From CAWCUU01 sp963798855 (GTDB lineage Bacteria; Gemmatimonadota; Gemmatimonadetes; Longimicrobiales; RSA9), in NCBI GenBank assembly GCA_963798855.1, contig CAWCUU010000003.1, positions 372,001 to 436,000 on the forward strand: a stretch of DNA of 64,000 nt, written 5' to 3'. A model generated the notes under the pieces. The model had not been told where the DNA came from. It ran no database searches and worked only from the letters and a program-made list of their open reading frames with translations. Made by a program: the position numbers and the translations under genes. The first letter of the stretch is position 1. Each line of letters begins with the position of its first letter. This document shows, piece after piece, positions 34,822-42,567 of this stretch.

Positions 34822-36290
34822 CCAGACCGGCTTCGACGCACGTAATCGGACACGTGACCGGCGTAGCGCTCCATGAACGGCCGGTGGTGGTCGTCGCCGC
34901 GAATCGTGCCGCGACATTCGGCGGCGCCGCAGTGACAGGGGAAGTCGAGCATCACATCGTTCATGAACGTGGCGTAGTCCATCGTGATCTCTTCGCCGGC
35001 GGCGATCGGGCGGCGGGCGACGAGATCGAGACCCTGCAGCCACGCGTTCGGATCGCAGGCGTGATTGATCGGCTTCCAGCTCTCGGGCTCGCGCCCCCAC
35101 GTCACCCAGACCGCGTCCGTGAGCGGCCACGCGTAGCGGTGGAACCAGTCCCGCCGACGCGCGTCCCAGTGCCGCTCGACGTACTCTCGCGTGACCAGCA
35201 CGTGCGGCGTCTCCTCGTACCGCTCGACGAGCTCCCCAGCCGGAATCGCGATCGTCGCGTAGAGGCCGTAGTCGAGCCCGCCCTCGGTGGCGCGGCGAGA
35301 CCGCACCTCCCACGGCTTGCGCGCGCGGGCGTGCCGCGCGAGCGCGGCGCGAACGATGAGATCGGTGAAGCCCTGGTGGCCGCGCGGGTCGTGGAGCAGC
35401 GCGAAATCCGCGCTGCCCGCGTCGCTCTCCGGGTAGTAGACGCCGCAGTTGGGGTTGATCTCGAGCATGTACAGCTCGCCCTCGGGCGACATGCGGATGT
35501 CGCACCGGCCGAAGCTCGCGCCATTCAGCCCAAGGAAGAAGTCCGCGGAGATGCGGCGCAGCCGCTCGGACAGCTCGCCGTCCTCGACGGGCACGTCGAC
35601 CATTCCGTGATAGTCCTTCCACTTCAGGTCGAAGTGCTTGAAGCTCTCTCCGTCCGGGAACCCGAACTCGACGGGTGTGAAGGTGACGGGCGACGTCGCG
35701 TCGTCGGGGTTCTCGGCGACGAGCACGGTGAACTCGCGACCCTCCACGAACTCCTCGATCAGCGCGGCCCCGTACCGCGTCATCATGAGCTCCGCCTTAT
35801 CGTGCAGCCCCGCGGCGCTGGTCACGCGCGACTCTCGGGTCAGGTCGATACTCGAGTAACTGCTCGGGTGCTTGACGATCATCGGGAAGCGCAGCGACTC
35901 CGCGGCGCGACAGACGTCGGCGTGCTCGTCCGCCATCACGTACGCCGGCGTGGCGATGCCGTAGGCCGCGCACACCCGCTTCATCGCCTCTCGCGTCGGC
36001 TCGTAGAACTCCGAGGTCGCGCCCGTGAACGGGACGCCGAGCCGCTCGAGCGTCTGAACGACCTCGATGCCCGGCCGGTCGTCGTCCCAGGCGCCGTCGC
36101 AGAGGTTGAAGAACAGATCGAACCCCTGCCTCGACAGCTCGATCACCGTGCGCGTCGACGTCTGCTTCACCAGCGGCACGACGGTGCAGTCGTGCCCCGG
36201 CAGGAACGGCCGCGGATCGACGGTCAGGTCGTAGTTACGGAGCGGCGACTCCGAATTCTCGTACGCGTCGTCGAGGATGCAGATGCGCAT
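34818..36290 (-). CDS. ATP-grasp ligase fused to a SET-domain methyltransferase
   Basis: 490 residues from the ATG at 36290. Residues about 1-310 are a D-Ala-D-Ala-ligase-like ATP-grasp enzyme: FDLFFNLCDGAWDDDRPGIE, PMIVKHPSSYSSIDLTRESR, EEFVEGREFTVLVAENPDD and the Mg-binding GRCDIRMSPEGELYMLEINP. Residues about 335-445 are a SET domain: GLDYGLYATIAIPAGELVE, NHACDPNAWLQG (NHxCxPN) and GEEITMDYATF. A post-SET zinc motif CHCGAAECRG follows (near 450). SET domains methylate protein lysines using S-adenosylmethionine. The ligase half would form a peptide-like bond. Both halves keep their key residues, so both may be active. No dedicated substrate gene is adjacent. Fusions of this kind are rare. 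Confidence 0.88.
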   Translation of the reverse strand: MRICILDDAYENSESPLRNYDLTVDPRPFLPGHDCTVVPLVKQTSTRTVIELSRQGFDLFFNLCDGAWDDDRPGIEVVQTLERLGVPFTGATSEFYEPTREAMKRVCAAYGIATPAYVMADEHADVCRAAESLRFPMIVKHPSSYSSIDLTRESRVTSAAGLHDKAELMMTRYGAALIEEFVEGREFTVLVAENPDDATSPVTFTPVEFGFPDGESFKHFDLKWKDYHGMVDVPVEDGELSERLRRISADFFLGLNGASFGRCDIRMSPEGELYMLEINPNCGVYYPESDAGSADFALLHDPRGHQGFTDLIVRAALARHARARKPWEVRSRRATEGGLDYGLYATIAIPAGELVERYEETPHVLVTREYVERHWDARRRDWFHRYAWPLTDAVWVTWGREPESWKPINHACDPNAWLQGLDLVARRPIAAGEEITMDYATFMNDVMLDFPCHCGAAECRGTIRGDDHHRPFMERYAGHVSDYVRRSRSG

Positions 36291-36362
36291 GGTCGCTGGA
36301 TACCCGGTCGTCTTCTGGCGATAAGGCACACAAGAATAGGAGGAATGGGAGGCGACCGTAAG

Positions 36363-36405
36363 AGAGAGGGCGAGGGCGAGGGCGAGGGCGAGGGCGAGGG
36401 CGAGG
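36363..36405. repeat. Hexanucleotide microsatellite (GAGGGC)n
   Basis: About seven tandem GAGGGC units, 75-115 bases upstream of the ATP-grasp/SET start codon. Related purine-rich hexamer tracts lie at 39187-39209 and 42509-42560. Repeat number could vary by slippage and change leader length. Confidence 0.8.
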
Positions 36406-36525
36406 CGGGCGGATCGCCGCGGGCGAGAAGCCGCGGGCGCGTGGCCCTGTGGCCGGGCGCCCGCTCGGGCGGCTGACGAGGGTCGCGGGAGTCCGGCGAG
36501 GAATTGCCCACCCGCGGCGCGTATC

Positions 36526-36588
36526 GCACCCCGCCGCGTGCAGGCCGCCGCGTGCATCGCGCCCCGCCGCGTGCATCGCGCCCGGCCG
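36526..36588. repeat. Three tandem ~19-bp units (CCGCCGCGTGCATCGCGCC type)
   Basis: Two near-identical units and one diverged unit lie in the mla/ATP-grasp divergent region. No coding or regulatory meaning is evident. Confidence 0.6.
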
Positions 36589-36776
36589 TGAGAGAATCCC
36601 CGCGGGGCCTGCGAAGTGGGGACGGGGCCCTTCCGGATCGTATACGTAAGGGTCCTACGCAACCTCCGCCTGCCTTCTCCGTCTCCGGTCGTACCGGCGC
36701 CGCCGGCGCGCCATCGCAACGTGACTGTGACGACCGCAGACGGGTCGCGTTCGATGGACCAGGAGGAGGCGCGAAG

Positions 36777-37544
36777 ATGGAAGTCAGGAGTGGGGCCGCG
36801 GGCGGGATCGTCGCCGAGATCGGAGAATTGTGGCTGCTCGCGGCCGCCGCGGGCGCGTCCCTGCGCCGGCCGCGGGAGTGGTTCAGGCTAGCGATGGCGG
36901 AAACCCGTCAGCAGATCGTGCAGAGCCTTCCGCTGAGTCTGCTGCTGTCCGTTCTGGCTGGCGCCCTCATCGCGCAGCAGACCGGCTACCAGTTCCAGGG
37001 GTCGCTCCCCGCCTGGGTCGTGGGCAGCATCGTCGCCGCCAGCCTGGTGACGGAGATGACGCCGCTCTTCACCGGCTTCGCGATGGTCGGAATCATTGGG
37101 ACGCGCATCGCGGCGGAGCTCAGCGCGATGCAGGTGAGCGAGCAGGTGGACGCCCTCGAAGTGATCGGCCGCGATCCGGTCCCGTACCTGGTGGTGCCGC
37201 GCGTGGTGGCCGGCTTCCTCGCGGGGCCCGTCCTGATGACGTTCGCGCTCGCCGCCTCGATGATCTCCGGCTGGATCTCCGCGCTGGCGACGACGCGCGC
37301 GGACAGCGCCGACTTCTGGTTCGGCGTCCACCACTACATGCGGGATTTCCCACTCTTCTACGCGATCATCAAGGCCGCGGCCTTCGGCGGCTCCATCTCG
37401 TTCGTAGCGGCGCACATTGGGCTGCGGGCGACCGGAGGCTCGGAGGGCGTCGGCCGATCCACGCGTCGCGCGGTCGTCGCGATGCTCGCGGTGGTCATCC
37501 TTCTCGACACCGTGCTCGTTCCGCTCCTGAAGCTGGCGGGCTGA
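36777..37544 (+). CDS. mlaE: MlaE-type ABC lipid transporter permease
   Basis: 255 residues; ATG preceded by AGGAGGAGGC. MlaE/YrbE family core: IAQQTGYQFQGSLPAWVVGS, TEMTPLFTGFAMVGIIGTRI, AAELSAMQVSEQVDALEVIG (the diagnostic segment) and several TM helices. It forms the inner-membrane part of an MCE phospholipid transporter. Stop and next start overlap (TGATG), and mlaF and mlaD follow. No mlaB or mlaC is present here, so the periplasmic carrier must be elsewhere or absent. Confidence 0.94.
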   Translation: MEVRSGAAGGIVAEIGELWLLAAAAGASLRRPREWFRLAMAETRQQIVQSLPLSLLLSVLAGALIAQQTGYQFQGSLPAWVVGSIVAASLVTEMTPLFTGFAMVGIIGTRIAAELSAMQVSEQVDALEVIGRDPVPYLVVPRVVAGFLAGPVLMTFALAASMISGWISALATTRADSADFWFGVHHYMRDFPLFYAIIKAAAFGGSISFVAAHIGLRATGGSEGVGRSTRRAVVAMLAVVILLDTVLVPLLKLAG

Positions 37545-38317
37545 TGATCCGGATCGAAGGGCTTCGAAAGAGGCTGGGGGACGTGACGGTGCTCGATGGC
37601 ATCGATCTGCACGTCGCGAAAGGGGAGGTGCTGGCCCTCGTCGGATCGTCCGGCGCCGGCAAGAGCGTGCTGCTCAAGCACGTCATCGGTCTGCTGGAGC
37701 CGGACGCCGGAGAGATCCTCGTCGAGGGTCGATCGGTCGTGCGGGCGGACGCCCGGGAGCTCGCCGACATCCGTCGTCGGGTGGGATACGTCTTCCAGGA
37801 CGCCGCGCTCCTGGATTCGCTGACCGTTTGGGAGAACCTGCGACTCGCGCTGAGCGACGGCGAATGCGCGCGCGATCCGCTATATCCGGTCCAGCGCATC
37901 CGTGACGCCCTCCGCCTAGTGAATCTGCCGCCGAACGCGCTGGACCGCCTTCCGCGCCAGCTGTCCGGCGGCATGCGCAAGCGAGTCGGCATCGCTCGGG
38001 CGCTGCTCAACCGGCCTGCCGTGATGCTCTACGACGAGCCGACGACCGGGCTCGACCCCGCGAATGTCGAGATCATCAACCGATTGGTGCTCCGCACGCG
38101 CGATGAGTACGGCGCCACCAGCGTCGTCATCACCCACGACCTCACCTCGATCCATTCCCTGGCGAACCGCGTCGCATTACTCGGTGAGGGCCGGCTGCAG
38201 TTCCTCGGAACCCCGACCGAGTTCCTGGCCCAACGCGACGACATCGTCGCCGCATTCGTCACACCCCAGCTTCGCACTTCCTACTGGAGGCACCATGGCT
38301 ACGTTCACACGCGGTAG
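37544..38317 (+). CDS. mlaF: MlaF-type ABC transporter ATPase
   Basis: 257 residues. Walker A GSSGAGKS (34-41), Q-loop GYVFQDAALLDSLTVWEN (MlaF-type DSLTV), signature LSGGMRKRVGIARAL, Walker B AVMLYDEPTTGLDP and switch His in VITHDLTS. It energises lipid movement through MlaE. The start overlaps the mlaE stop, and its end overlaps the mlaD start by 23 bases. Confidence 0.94.
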   Translation: MIRIEGLRKRLGDVTVLDGIDLHVAKGEVLALVGSSGAGKSVLLKHVIGLLEPDAGEILVEGRSVVRADARELADIRRRVGYVFQDAALLDSLTVWENLRLALSDGECARDPLYPVQRIRDALRLVNLPPNALDRLPRQLSGGMRKRVGIARALLNRPAVMLYDEPTTGLDPANVEIINRLVLRTRDEYGATSVVITHDLTSIHSLANRVALLGEGRLQFLGTPTEFLAQRDDIVAAFVTPQLRTSYWRHHGYVHTR

Positions 38318-39188
38318 CGATACACGCGCCGTCGGGCTGCTCGTCCTGGCGGCCCTCCTGACCTTCGGAGGCCTCTTCACGGCGCTCACGAACCGCACGT
38401 TGCGCCGCCACAGCTCCGACCTTTTCATCCGCTTCGCGGCGGCCGATGGCCTGCTGCGCGGCGATGGGGTCCTCTTCCGCGGGGTCCGCATCGGCGAGGT
38501 CCGGTCGCTGCACTTCGACTCGATCGGCTCCGTCGTGGTCCAGGTGCGGCTCTCGCAGGAGGCGCCGCTCTCCACGACGACCACGGCGACGCTCGTCCCC
38601 GTCGACCTCTTCGGCCGCCAGTCCATCGTGCTGCGTCCCGGGCTGATCCCGGGCGCAGCGATCGATGACGGTGCGTCGCTCGAAGGCGAGACGCCCGCTT
38701 CCATGGCCGGTCGGCTGGACGCGATCGGCCGGCAGGCCGAGCAGCTTATCGGAGACGGCACGACCTCGCGCGTGCACGGCACGCTCGACGGCGCGTCGGA
38801 GGCGTTCCGGGACCTGGACGGCCTCCTGCGCCACACCGACGCGCTGCTCGATGATCAGCGGTCATCCCTCACCGGCGCCACCAGCCACGCGGCGAGGGTA
38901 GCGGCAAATCTCGACGCCGCCACCGATTCCGTAGAGCTCGCCGCGATTCGCGACCGGCTGCGCGCTTCGAGCGAGAGCCTGGCGGACGCGACGGCGCGTC
39001 TGGATTCGCTGTCGATCGGCCTGCTCGCCACGCTCGCAACGCTGCAACGCGGCGACGGTACGGCCGGGCGTCTGCTGTCGAACCCCGCCCTCTACGATCA
39101 CATGGTGGGCACGCTCGCGAGCCTCGATGAGCTCGTGCGTGACGTGAAGCGGAACCCGAAACGTTACATCAGCGTGAGTGTGTTCTGA
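38295..39188 (+). CDS. mlaD: MlaD/MCE-domain protein
   Basis: 297 residues; ATG preceded by GGAGG. One N-terminal TM helix (AVGLLVLAALLTFGGLFTAL) anchors a single MCE domain (about 40-125: GLLRGDGVLFRGVRIGEVRS, LVPVDLFGRQSIVLRPG). A long helical periplasmic stretch follows, ending near DVKRNPKRYISVSVF, a motif common at MCE C-termini. It is the substrate-binding ring subunit of the Mla-type complex. The IS110 element begins 24 bases after its stop. Confidence 0.9.
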   Translation: MATFTRGSDTRAVGLLVLAALLTFGGLFTALTNRTLRRHSSDLFIRFAAADGLLRGDGVLFRGVRIGEVRSLHFDSIGSVVVQVRLSQEAPLSTTTTATLVPVDLFGRQSIVLRPGLIPGAAIDDGASLEGETPASMAGRLDAIGRQAEQLIGDGTTSRVHGTLDGASEAFRDLDGLLRHTDALLDDQRSSLTGATSHAARVAANLDAATDSVELAAIRDRLRASSESLADATARLDSLSIGLLATLATLQRGDGTAGRLLSNPALYDHMVGTLASLDELVRDVKRNPKRYISVSVF

Positions 39189-39209
39189 GGGCAAGGGCTA
39201 GGGCTAGAA
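39187..39209. repeat. Degenerate GGGC(A/T)AGGGCTAGGG tract
   Basis: A short purine-rich hexamer-like tract right after mlaD and just outside the IS110 left end. The motif AGGGCGAGGGCTAG(G/A) also occurs at 42507-42522 and, reverse complemented, at 23207-23221, each time at a gene end. Confidence 0.55.
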
Positions 39210-39320
39210 AGTATGGAAGGGCCGGGCTCCTGCCGCGTATCGTGGGTTAGCGCCCCGGTGTGCGGAGGTGCCAGAGCGACATGCGACGCGAAAGGTCGCA
39301 GCGAACAGGAGACCGGCCCT

Positions 39321-40451
39321 ATGAGCAAGAAGATCTACGTTGGCATGGATGTCCACAAGGACTCGGTGATGATGGCGGTGCTGCCGGAGGGGGCGAGCGA
39401 GCCGACGGTGGTGAAGCGGCTGCCGAATGAGGAGCGGAAGCTGAAGCGATTTCTCGACCGGCTGGGTCGGGATGCTGAGGTATACGCGTGCTATGAGGCG
39501 AGCGGGGCCGGCTACGTGCTCGAGCGGGCGCTGCGGGGCTGGGGCCACGGCTGCGAGATCGTGGCGCCGTCGCTGATTCCGCAGCGACCGGGGGAGCGGA
39601 GGAAGCACGACCGCAAGGATGCCACCGAGCTGGCCCGGCTGTACCGGGCGGGGGAGCTGGTGAGCATTCGGGTGCCGACGGAGGCGGAGGAGCGGGTGCG
39701 GGACCTGGTACGGTGCCGCGAAACGATGCAGCGCGAGATCCTGAAGGCGCGCCACTACATCCTGAAATTCCTGGCGCGCCGCGGGCTGGTCTACCGCGAG
39801 GGGAAGAACTGGACCGGCAAGCATTTGGGCTGGCTGAGCAGGCTCCGCAGCGGTGAGCTGCTGGAGGCCACCGACCGGGTCGTCTTCGACGAGTACTTCT
39901 CGCTGCTGGAGTACGAGCTCACCCGTCGCGATGAGCTGGACCGCAGGATCGAGGAGTTGGCGTTGAGCCCGGCCTACAGAGAGGCCGTCGGACGGCTGCG
40001 GTGCCTGAAGGGGATCAGCACGCATGCGGCGATGGTGCTGGTGAGCGAGATCGGCGACTTTCGACGCTTCGAGCGGCCGGGCCAGCTGATGGCCTATCTG
40101 GGGCTGGTGCCGAGCGAGCACTCCAGCGGAGCGAGTCGCCGGCAGGGGAGCATCACCAAGGCGGGCAACAGCAGGGTGCGGCACGTGCTGGTCCAGGCGG
40201 CCTGGAGCTACCGCTTGCCGCCGCGCTCGGGCACTCTGCTGCGCAAGCGACAGGAGGGGCAAGCGGCTCAGGTGATCGCACACTGCTGGAAGGCGCAACA
40301 CCGGCTTCACAGGGTGTTCACGCGACTGGTGTTCCGAAAGAACAGCCCGATCGCGGCGACCGCGGTGGCGCGCGAGCTGGCCGGCTTTGTGTGGGCACTG
40401 ATGCAGGACGTGGAGTCGAAGACGCATACCAACGAGTCGAAGGCTGCCTGA
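39321..40451 (+). CDS. IS110/IS1111-family DEDD transposase
   Basis: 376 residues, ATG at 39321. The N-terminal RuvC-like domain supplies Asp10 (KIYVGMDVHKDS), Glu in YEASGAGYVLE and the Asp pair in RRKHDRKDATELARLYRAGE. The C-terminal Tnp20 domain (CLKGISTHAAMVLVSEIGDF, MAYLGLVPSEHSSGASRRQG, TKAGNSRVRHVLVQAAW) contains the catalytic Ser region. These enzymes use a bridge RNA to choose donor and target. Intact open frame. Confidence 0.95.
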   Translation: MSKKIYVGMDVHKDSVMMAVLPEGASEPTVVKRLPNEERKLKRFLDRLGRDAEVYACYEASGAGYVLERALRGWGHGCEIVAPSLIPQRPGERRKHDRKDATELARLYRAGELVSIRVPTEAEERVRDLVRCRETMQREILKARHYILKFLARRGLVYREGKNWTGKHLGWLSRLRSGELLEATDRVVFDEYFSLLEYELTRRDELDRRIEELALSPAYREAVGRLRCLKGISTHAAMVLVSEIGDFRRFERPGQLMAYLGLVPSEHSSGASRRQGSITKAGNSRVRHVLVQAAWSYRLPPRSGTLLRKRQEGQAAQVIAHCWKAQHRLHRVFTRLVFRKNSPIAATAVARELAGFVWALMQDVESKTHTNESKAA

Positions 40452-40727
40452 GGCCTCGAGCTCGTTGAGCCATACGAACCTGGGAGGAGGATGATCGCCC
40501 GAGGCACGACAGGAGGATGCTCGAACCTGCTATGCGGCCGCAGCTCTCCGAGCGGTGAGACCCGCGCCTCTAGATCGAGCCCGCTCCGGACGAATCCGCA
40601 TTCTTGCCGCTCTGGGCCCCGGCCTAACCGGCGTATATCAGGAGGATTCACCGTCGAAGCGCACCTCGGGCGATCCACCTCCGCAACGGGGACTATACGA
40701 TGCTGCAAAGCTGAACCCTTGACAGAA
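40452..40727 (+). ncRNA. Candidate bridge RNA region in the IS110 right end
   Basis: 276 non-coding bases between the transposase stop and the right inverted repeat, much longer than needed for an end. In IS1111-subgroup elements the bridge RNA comes from the 3' non-coding end. Local self-complementary stretches (CCTCGAGCTCG; CTCTAGATCGAGC) hint at stem-loops. No full secondary structure was computed, so the RNA is inferred from family knowledge plus location. Confidence 0.45.
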
Positions 40728-40782
40728 GGCCCTTCCATATCAGCAGGTCGCTGAAGAACTGGAGCGAGCCGCGTTGCGGGCG

Positions 40783-42256
40783 AGTTGTGTCAACTTTTTT
40801 CTGTAGAAGTGGGCTGAGCCCCTCGGTTGTGTGATCTGTTCATCCTGCTACCGGGTGAGGTCGAGGGCCGAAGCGCCGAAGGCGCGGGAGGCCACGTTGA
40901 TCTCCACCGGATTCCTGCCTCAGCGTCCCTTCTCAGGCGGCCGCGAGATCGGTCCGCTCCCGCTCGACCAGCGGCTCCATGCGCAGGTAGCGCCGGCCCG
41001 TCACCCAGTCCTCGTGCCACTCCTTCAGGAGCGCCGTCGCAAGGCGCCGAAGGCTCTCCACATTCGGGAAGATCCGCACGACCCGGGTCCGGCGCAGCAA
41101 TTCCTGGTTCACCCGTTCGTTCCCGTTCGTAGTACGGATCCGGCGGCGGTGCGTGTCCGGGAAATGGAAGCAGCTCAGGGTCTCCTGACCCTCCACCTCG
41201 AGCCACTCCGCGAGGTCGGGGTGCTTCGGAGCCAGCTCGGCCGCGAGGTCTCCCAGCGCCGCCCGCGCAGCTTCGTGGTCTTCGGCGTCGTCCCAGATCC
41301 GGCGCAGCCGCTTGTGAAGCTCGTCCTCGAGCCTCTTGGGAGCCTTCTCCAGCGCGTTCATGAGGAAGTGCCGCTGGCAGCGCTGCCACGGTACACCCGG
41401 CAGATGCCGCCGGCGGGCCTCCGCCAGTCCCGGATGGGCGTCCGCCACCACGAGCTGGACGCCGCTCAAGCCCCGCTCCTGCAGACGGGCCAGAAAGTGC
41501 GACCAGGTCGCCGTCGTCTCGCCCATGGCCACCTCCACCCCCAGCACGTGCCGGTGTCCCGCCGCGCTCACTCCGATCGCCACCTGTACCGCCACGTCCA
41601 CGATCCGGTGGTCGACTCGCACCTTCTCGTAGCGCGCGTCAAGGATCAGATACGCGAAGGCTTCCTCCAGCGGCCGCTCCCGCCACGGCTCGAGCTCCGC
41701 GTCCAGCTCCTGGGCGTAGCGACTCACCGTCTCGTGGCTCAGACGCTCGCCGAACAGCTCCTCGCAGATCGCCGCCACCTTGCGCGTCGAGACGCCCTGC
41801 ACGTAGCACTCGGCCAGCGCACTGATCAGCGCCCCCTCACTCCGCTGGTAGCGCTCCAGCACCGAAGGATAGAAGCCCCCGTCCCGCGTCTGCGGCACCC
41901 GAAGCTCCAGCACCCCCACCCGTGTCCGCTGCGTCCTCGGCTTGTAGCCATTGCGCTGGGCCCTACGCGCTTCGCCTCGCTCGAATGGCCCCGCCCCGAC
42001 GTACACGTCCCGTTCCGACTCCATCAGCGCCTGCATTCCGGCCCGCAGAATCTCCGCCAACAGATCCCGGTCCGACTCCAGCACCGCTTGCATCCACTCC
42101 GTCACGTCCTGAGATTGGTTCGGACGGGTCACGATTCCCTCCTCGGTCAAGTGAATCTTTTGCGAGTTCCACTCAACCGAAGGGATCGGGGCCCGTCTCT
42201 GCAACCGCCTCGGCGGACTCCCCCTCAACTCACTTTTACAGAAAACAGCTTACACA
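40783..42256 (-). mobile_element. IS256-family insertion sequence
   Basis: Ends carry imperfect inverted repeats: left TGTGTCAACTTTTTTCTGTA and right (complement) TGTGTAAGCTGTTTTCTGTA, extending into GAAGTGGGCTGAG / AAAGTGAGTTGAG. A 12-bp direct repeat, GCGTTGCGGGCG, lies on both sides (40771-40782 and 42257-42268); 8-9 bp of it are the expected IS256 target duplication. It sits inside the first hairpin arm of repeat copy B. Confidence 0.88.
40933..42132 (-). CDS. IS256-family transposase (DDE, Mutator-like)
   Basis: 399 residues from the GTG at 42132, which has GAGGAGGG 4 bases upstream; an in-frame extension to 42228 lacks a better start. Mutator-like DDE domain: Asp in YLILDARYEKVR, Asp in VVADAHPGLAEA, the CQRHF motif (PWQRCQRHFLMNALEK) and Glu in TTNGNERVNQELLRR. 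Intact, so the element may be active. Confidence 0.95.
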   Translation of the reverse strand: MTRPNQSQDVTEWMQAVLESDRDLLAEILRAGMQALMESERDVYVGAGPFERGEARRAQRNGYKPRTQRTRVGVLELRVPQTRDGGFYPSVLERYQRSEGALISALAECYVQGVSTRKVAAICEELFGERLSHETVSRYAQELDAELEPWRERPLEEAFAYLILDARYEKVRVDHRIVDVAVQVAIGVSAAGHRHVLGVEVAMGETTATWSHFLARLQERGLSGVQLVVADAHPGLAEARRRHLPGVPWQRCQRHFLMNALEKAPKRLEDELHKRLRRIWDDAEDHEAARAALGDLAAELAPKHPDLAEWLEVEGQETLSCFHFPDTHRRRIRTTNGNERVNQELLRRTRVVRIFPNVESLRRLATALLKEWHEDWVTGRRYLRMEPLVERERTDLAAA

Positions 42257-42567
42257 GCGTTGCGGGCGCCACGGGGCCAGATCCGAGGCGGCGCGACGAC
42301 GCGATGTCGAACGCCATCGCGGAGGAGCGCCAACGCTGGAGATGGCCCCGTGCCGCCCGCAACCCACAGGGCGCATGGCGGTTGCGCGGGTGATCCTTCG
42401 TCTCTCGTCGTCACCAATGCGCAGGGCATCGCTTCCTCCTCGTTCCTCGGCTGAGCCGCGCAAGCGCCACGCGCGCGGCCGCACCCCAGTTCTTCAGCGA
42501 CCTGCTAGGGCGAGGGCTAGGAGAGAAAGGGAAAGGGAAAGGGAAAGGGGGAGAGGGAGAGGCGGGC
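42133..42567. other. Non-coding stretch: IS256 right end, hairpin repeat and purine tract
   Basis: 435 bases with no gene: the right end of the IS256 element to 42256, the remainder of hairpin repeat B to 42506, then (GGGCGAGGGCTAGG)/(GGGAAA)n low-complexity sequence to about 42563, just past the 3' end of the LuxR gene. Confidence 0.6.
42509..42563. repeat. Purine-rich GGGCGA/GGGAAA hexamer tract
   Basis: Starts GGGCGAGGGCTAGG, continues as four GGGAAA-like units and ends GGGAGAGGGAGAGG, directly downstream of the LuxR stop. Same class as 36363-36405. Confidence 0.7.

Larger units (their letters stand above)
36291..36776. other. Divergent leader region with two tandem-repeat tracts
   Basis: 486 bases without a supported gene, between the ATP-grasp/SET gene (minus) and mlaE (plus). 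It holds a (GAGGGC)n hexanucleotide tract and a three-unit 19-bp repeat, listed separately. Open frames across it translate the repeats (Leu-Ala runs) and are not taken as coding. mlaE has its ribosome-binding site (AGGAGG) at 36761. Confidence 0.45.
39212..40739 (+). mobile_element. IS110 family element, IS1111-like
   Basis: Bounded by 12-bp inverted repeats TATGGAAGGGCC (39212-39223) and GGCCCTTCCATA (40728-40739). Subterminal inverted repeats distinguish the IS1111 subgroup. It contains one transposase gene (39321-40451), a 109-base left non-coding end and a 276-base right non-coding end. True ends may extend a few bases beyond the repeats. The right end abuts the left terminal repeat of hairpin element B exactly, suggesting the element was the target. 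Confidence 0.82.
40741..42506. repeat. Nested-hairpin mobile repeat (copy B), split by an IS256 element
   Basis: Perfect 21-bp terminal inverted repeats, 40742-40762 and 42486-42506 (AGCAGGTCGCTGAAGAACTG plus G). Without the inserted IS the element is about 280 bp. Inside are two imperfect hairpins. The first (arms GTTGCGGGCGCCACGGGGCC, from 40773 continuing at 42269, and its near complement ending at about 42363) encloses a smaller GCGATG...CATCGC stem. The second has arms GCATGGCGGTTGCGCGGGTG (about 42372) and CCGCGCAAGCGCCACGCG (about 42455). The junction AACCCACAGGGCGCA matches copy A. Probably a MITE-like or REP-type element. Confidence 0.7.

Noticed and set aside
36363..36405. CRISPR-like short repeat array
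   Set aside because: Units are 6 bp with no spacers and no cas genes; it is a microsatellite.
36291..36719. N-terminal extension of the ATP-grasp/SET protein with a Leu-Ala signal-like run
   Set aside because: The run is translation of the (GAGGGC)n tract; the ATG at 36290 starts the conserved domain.
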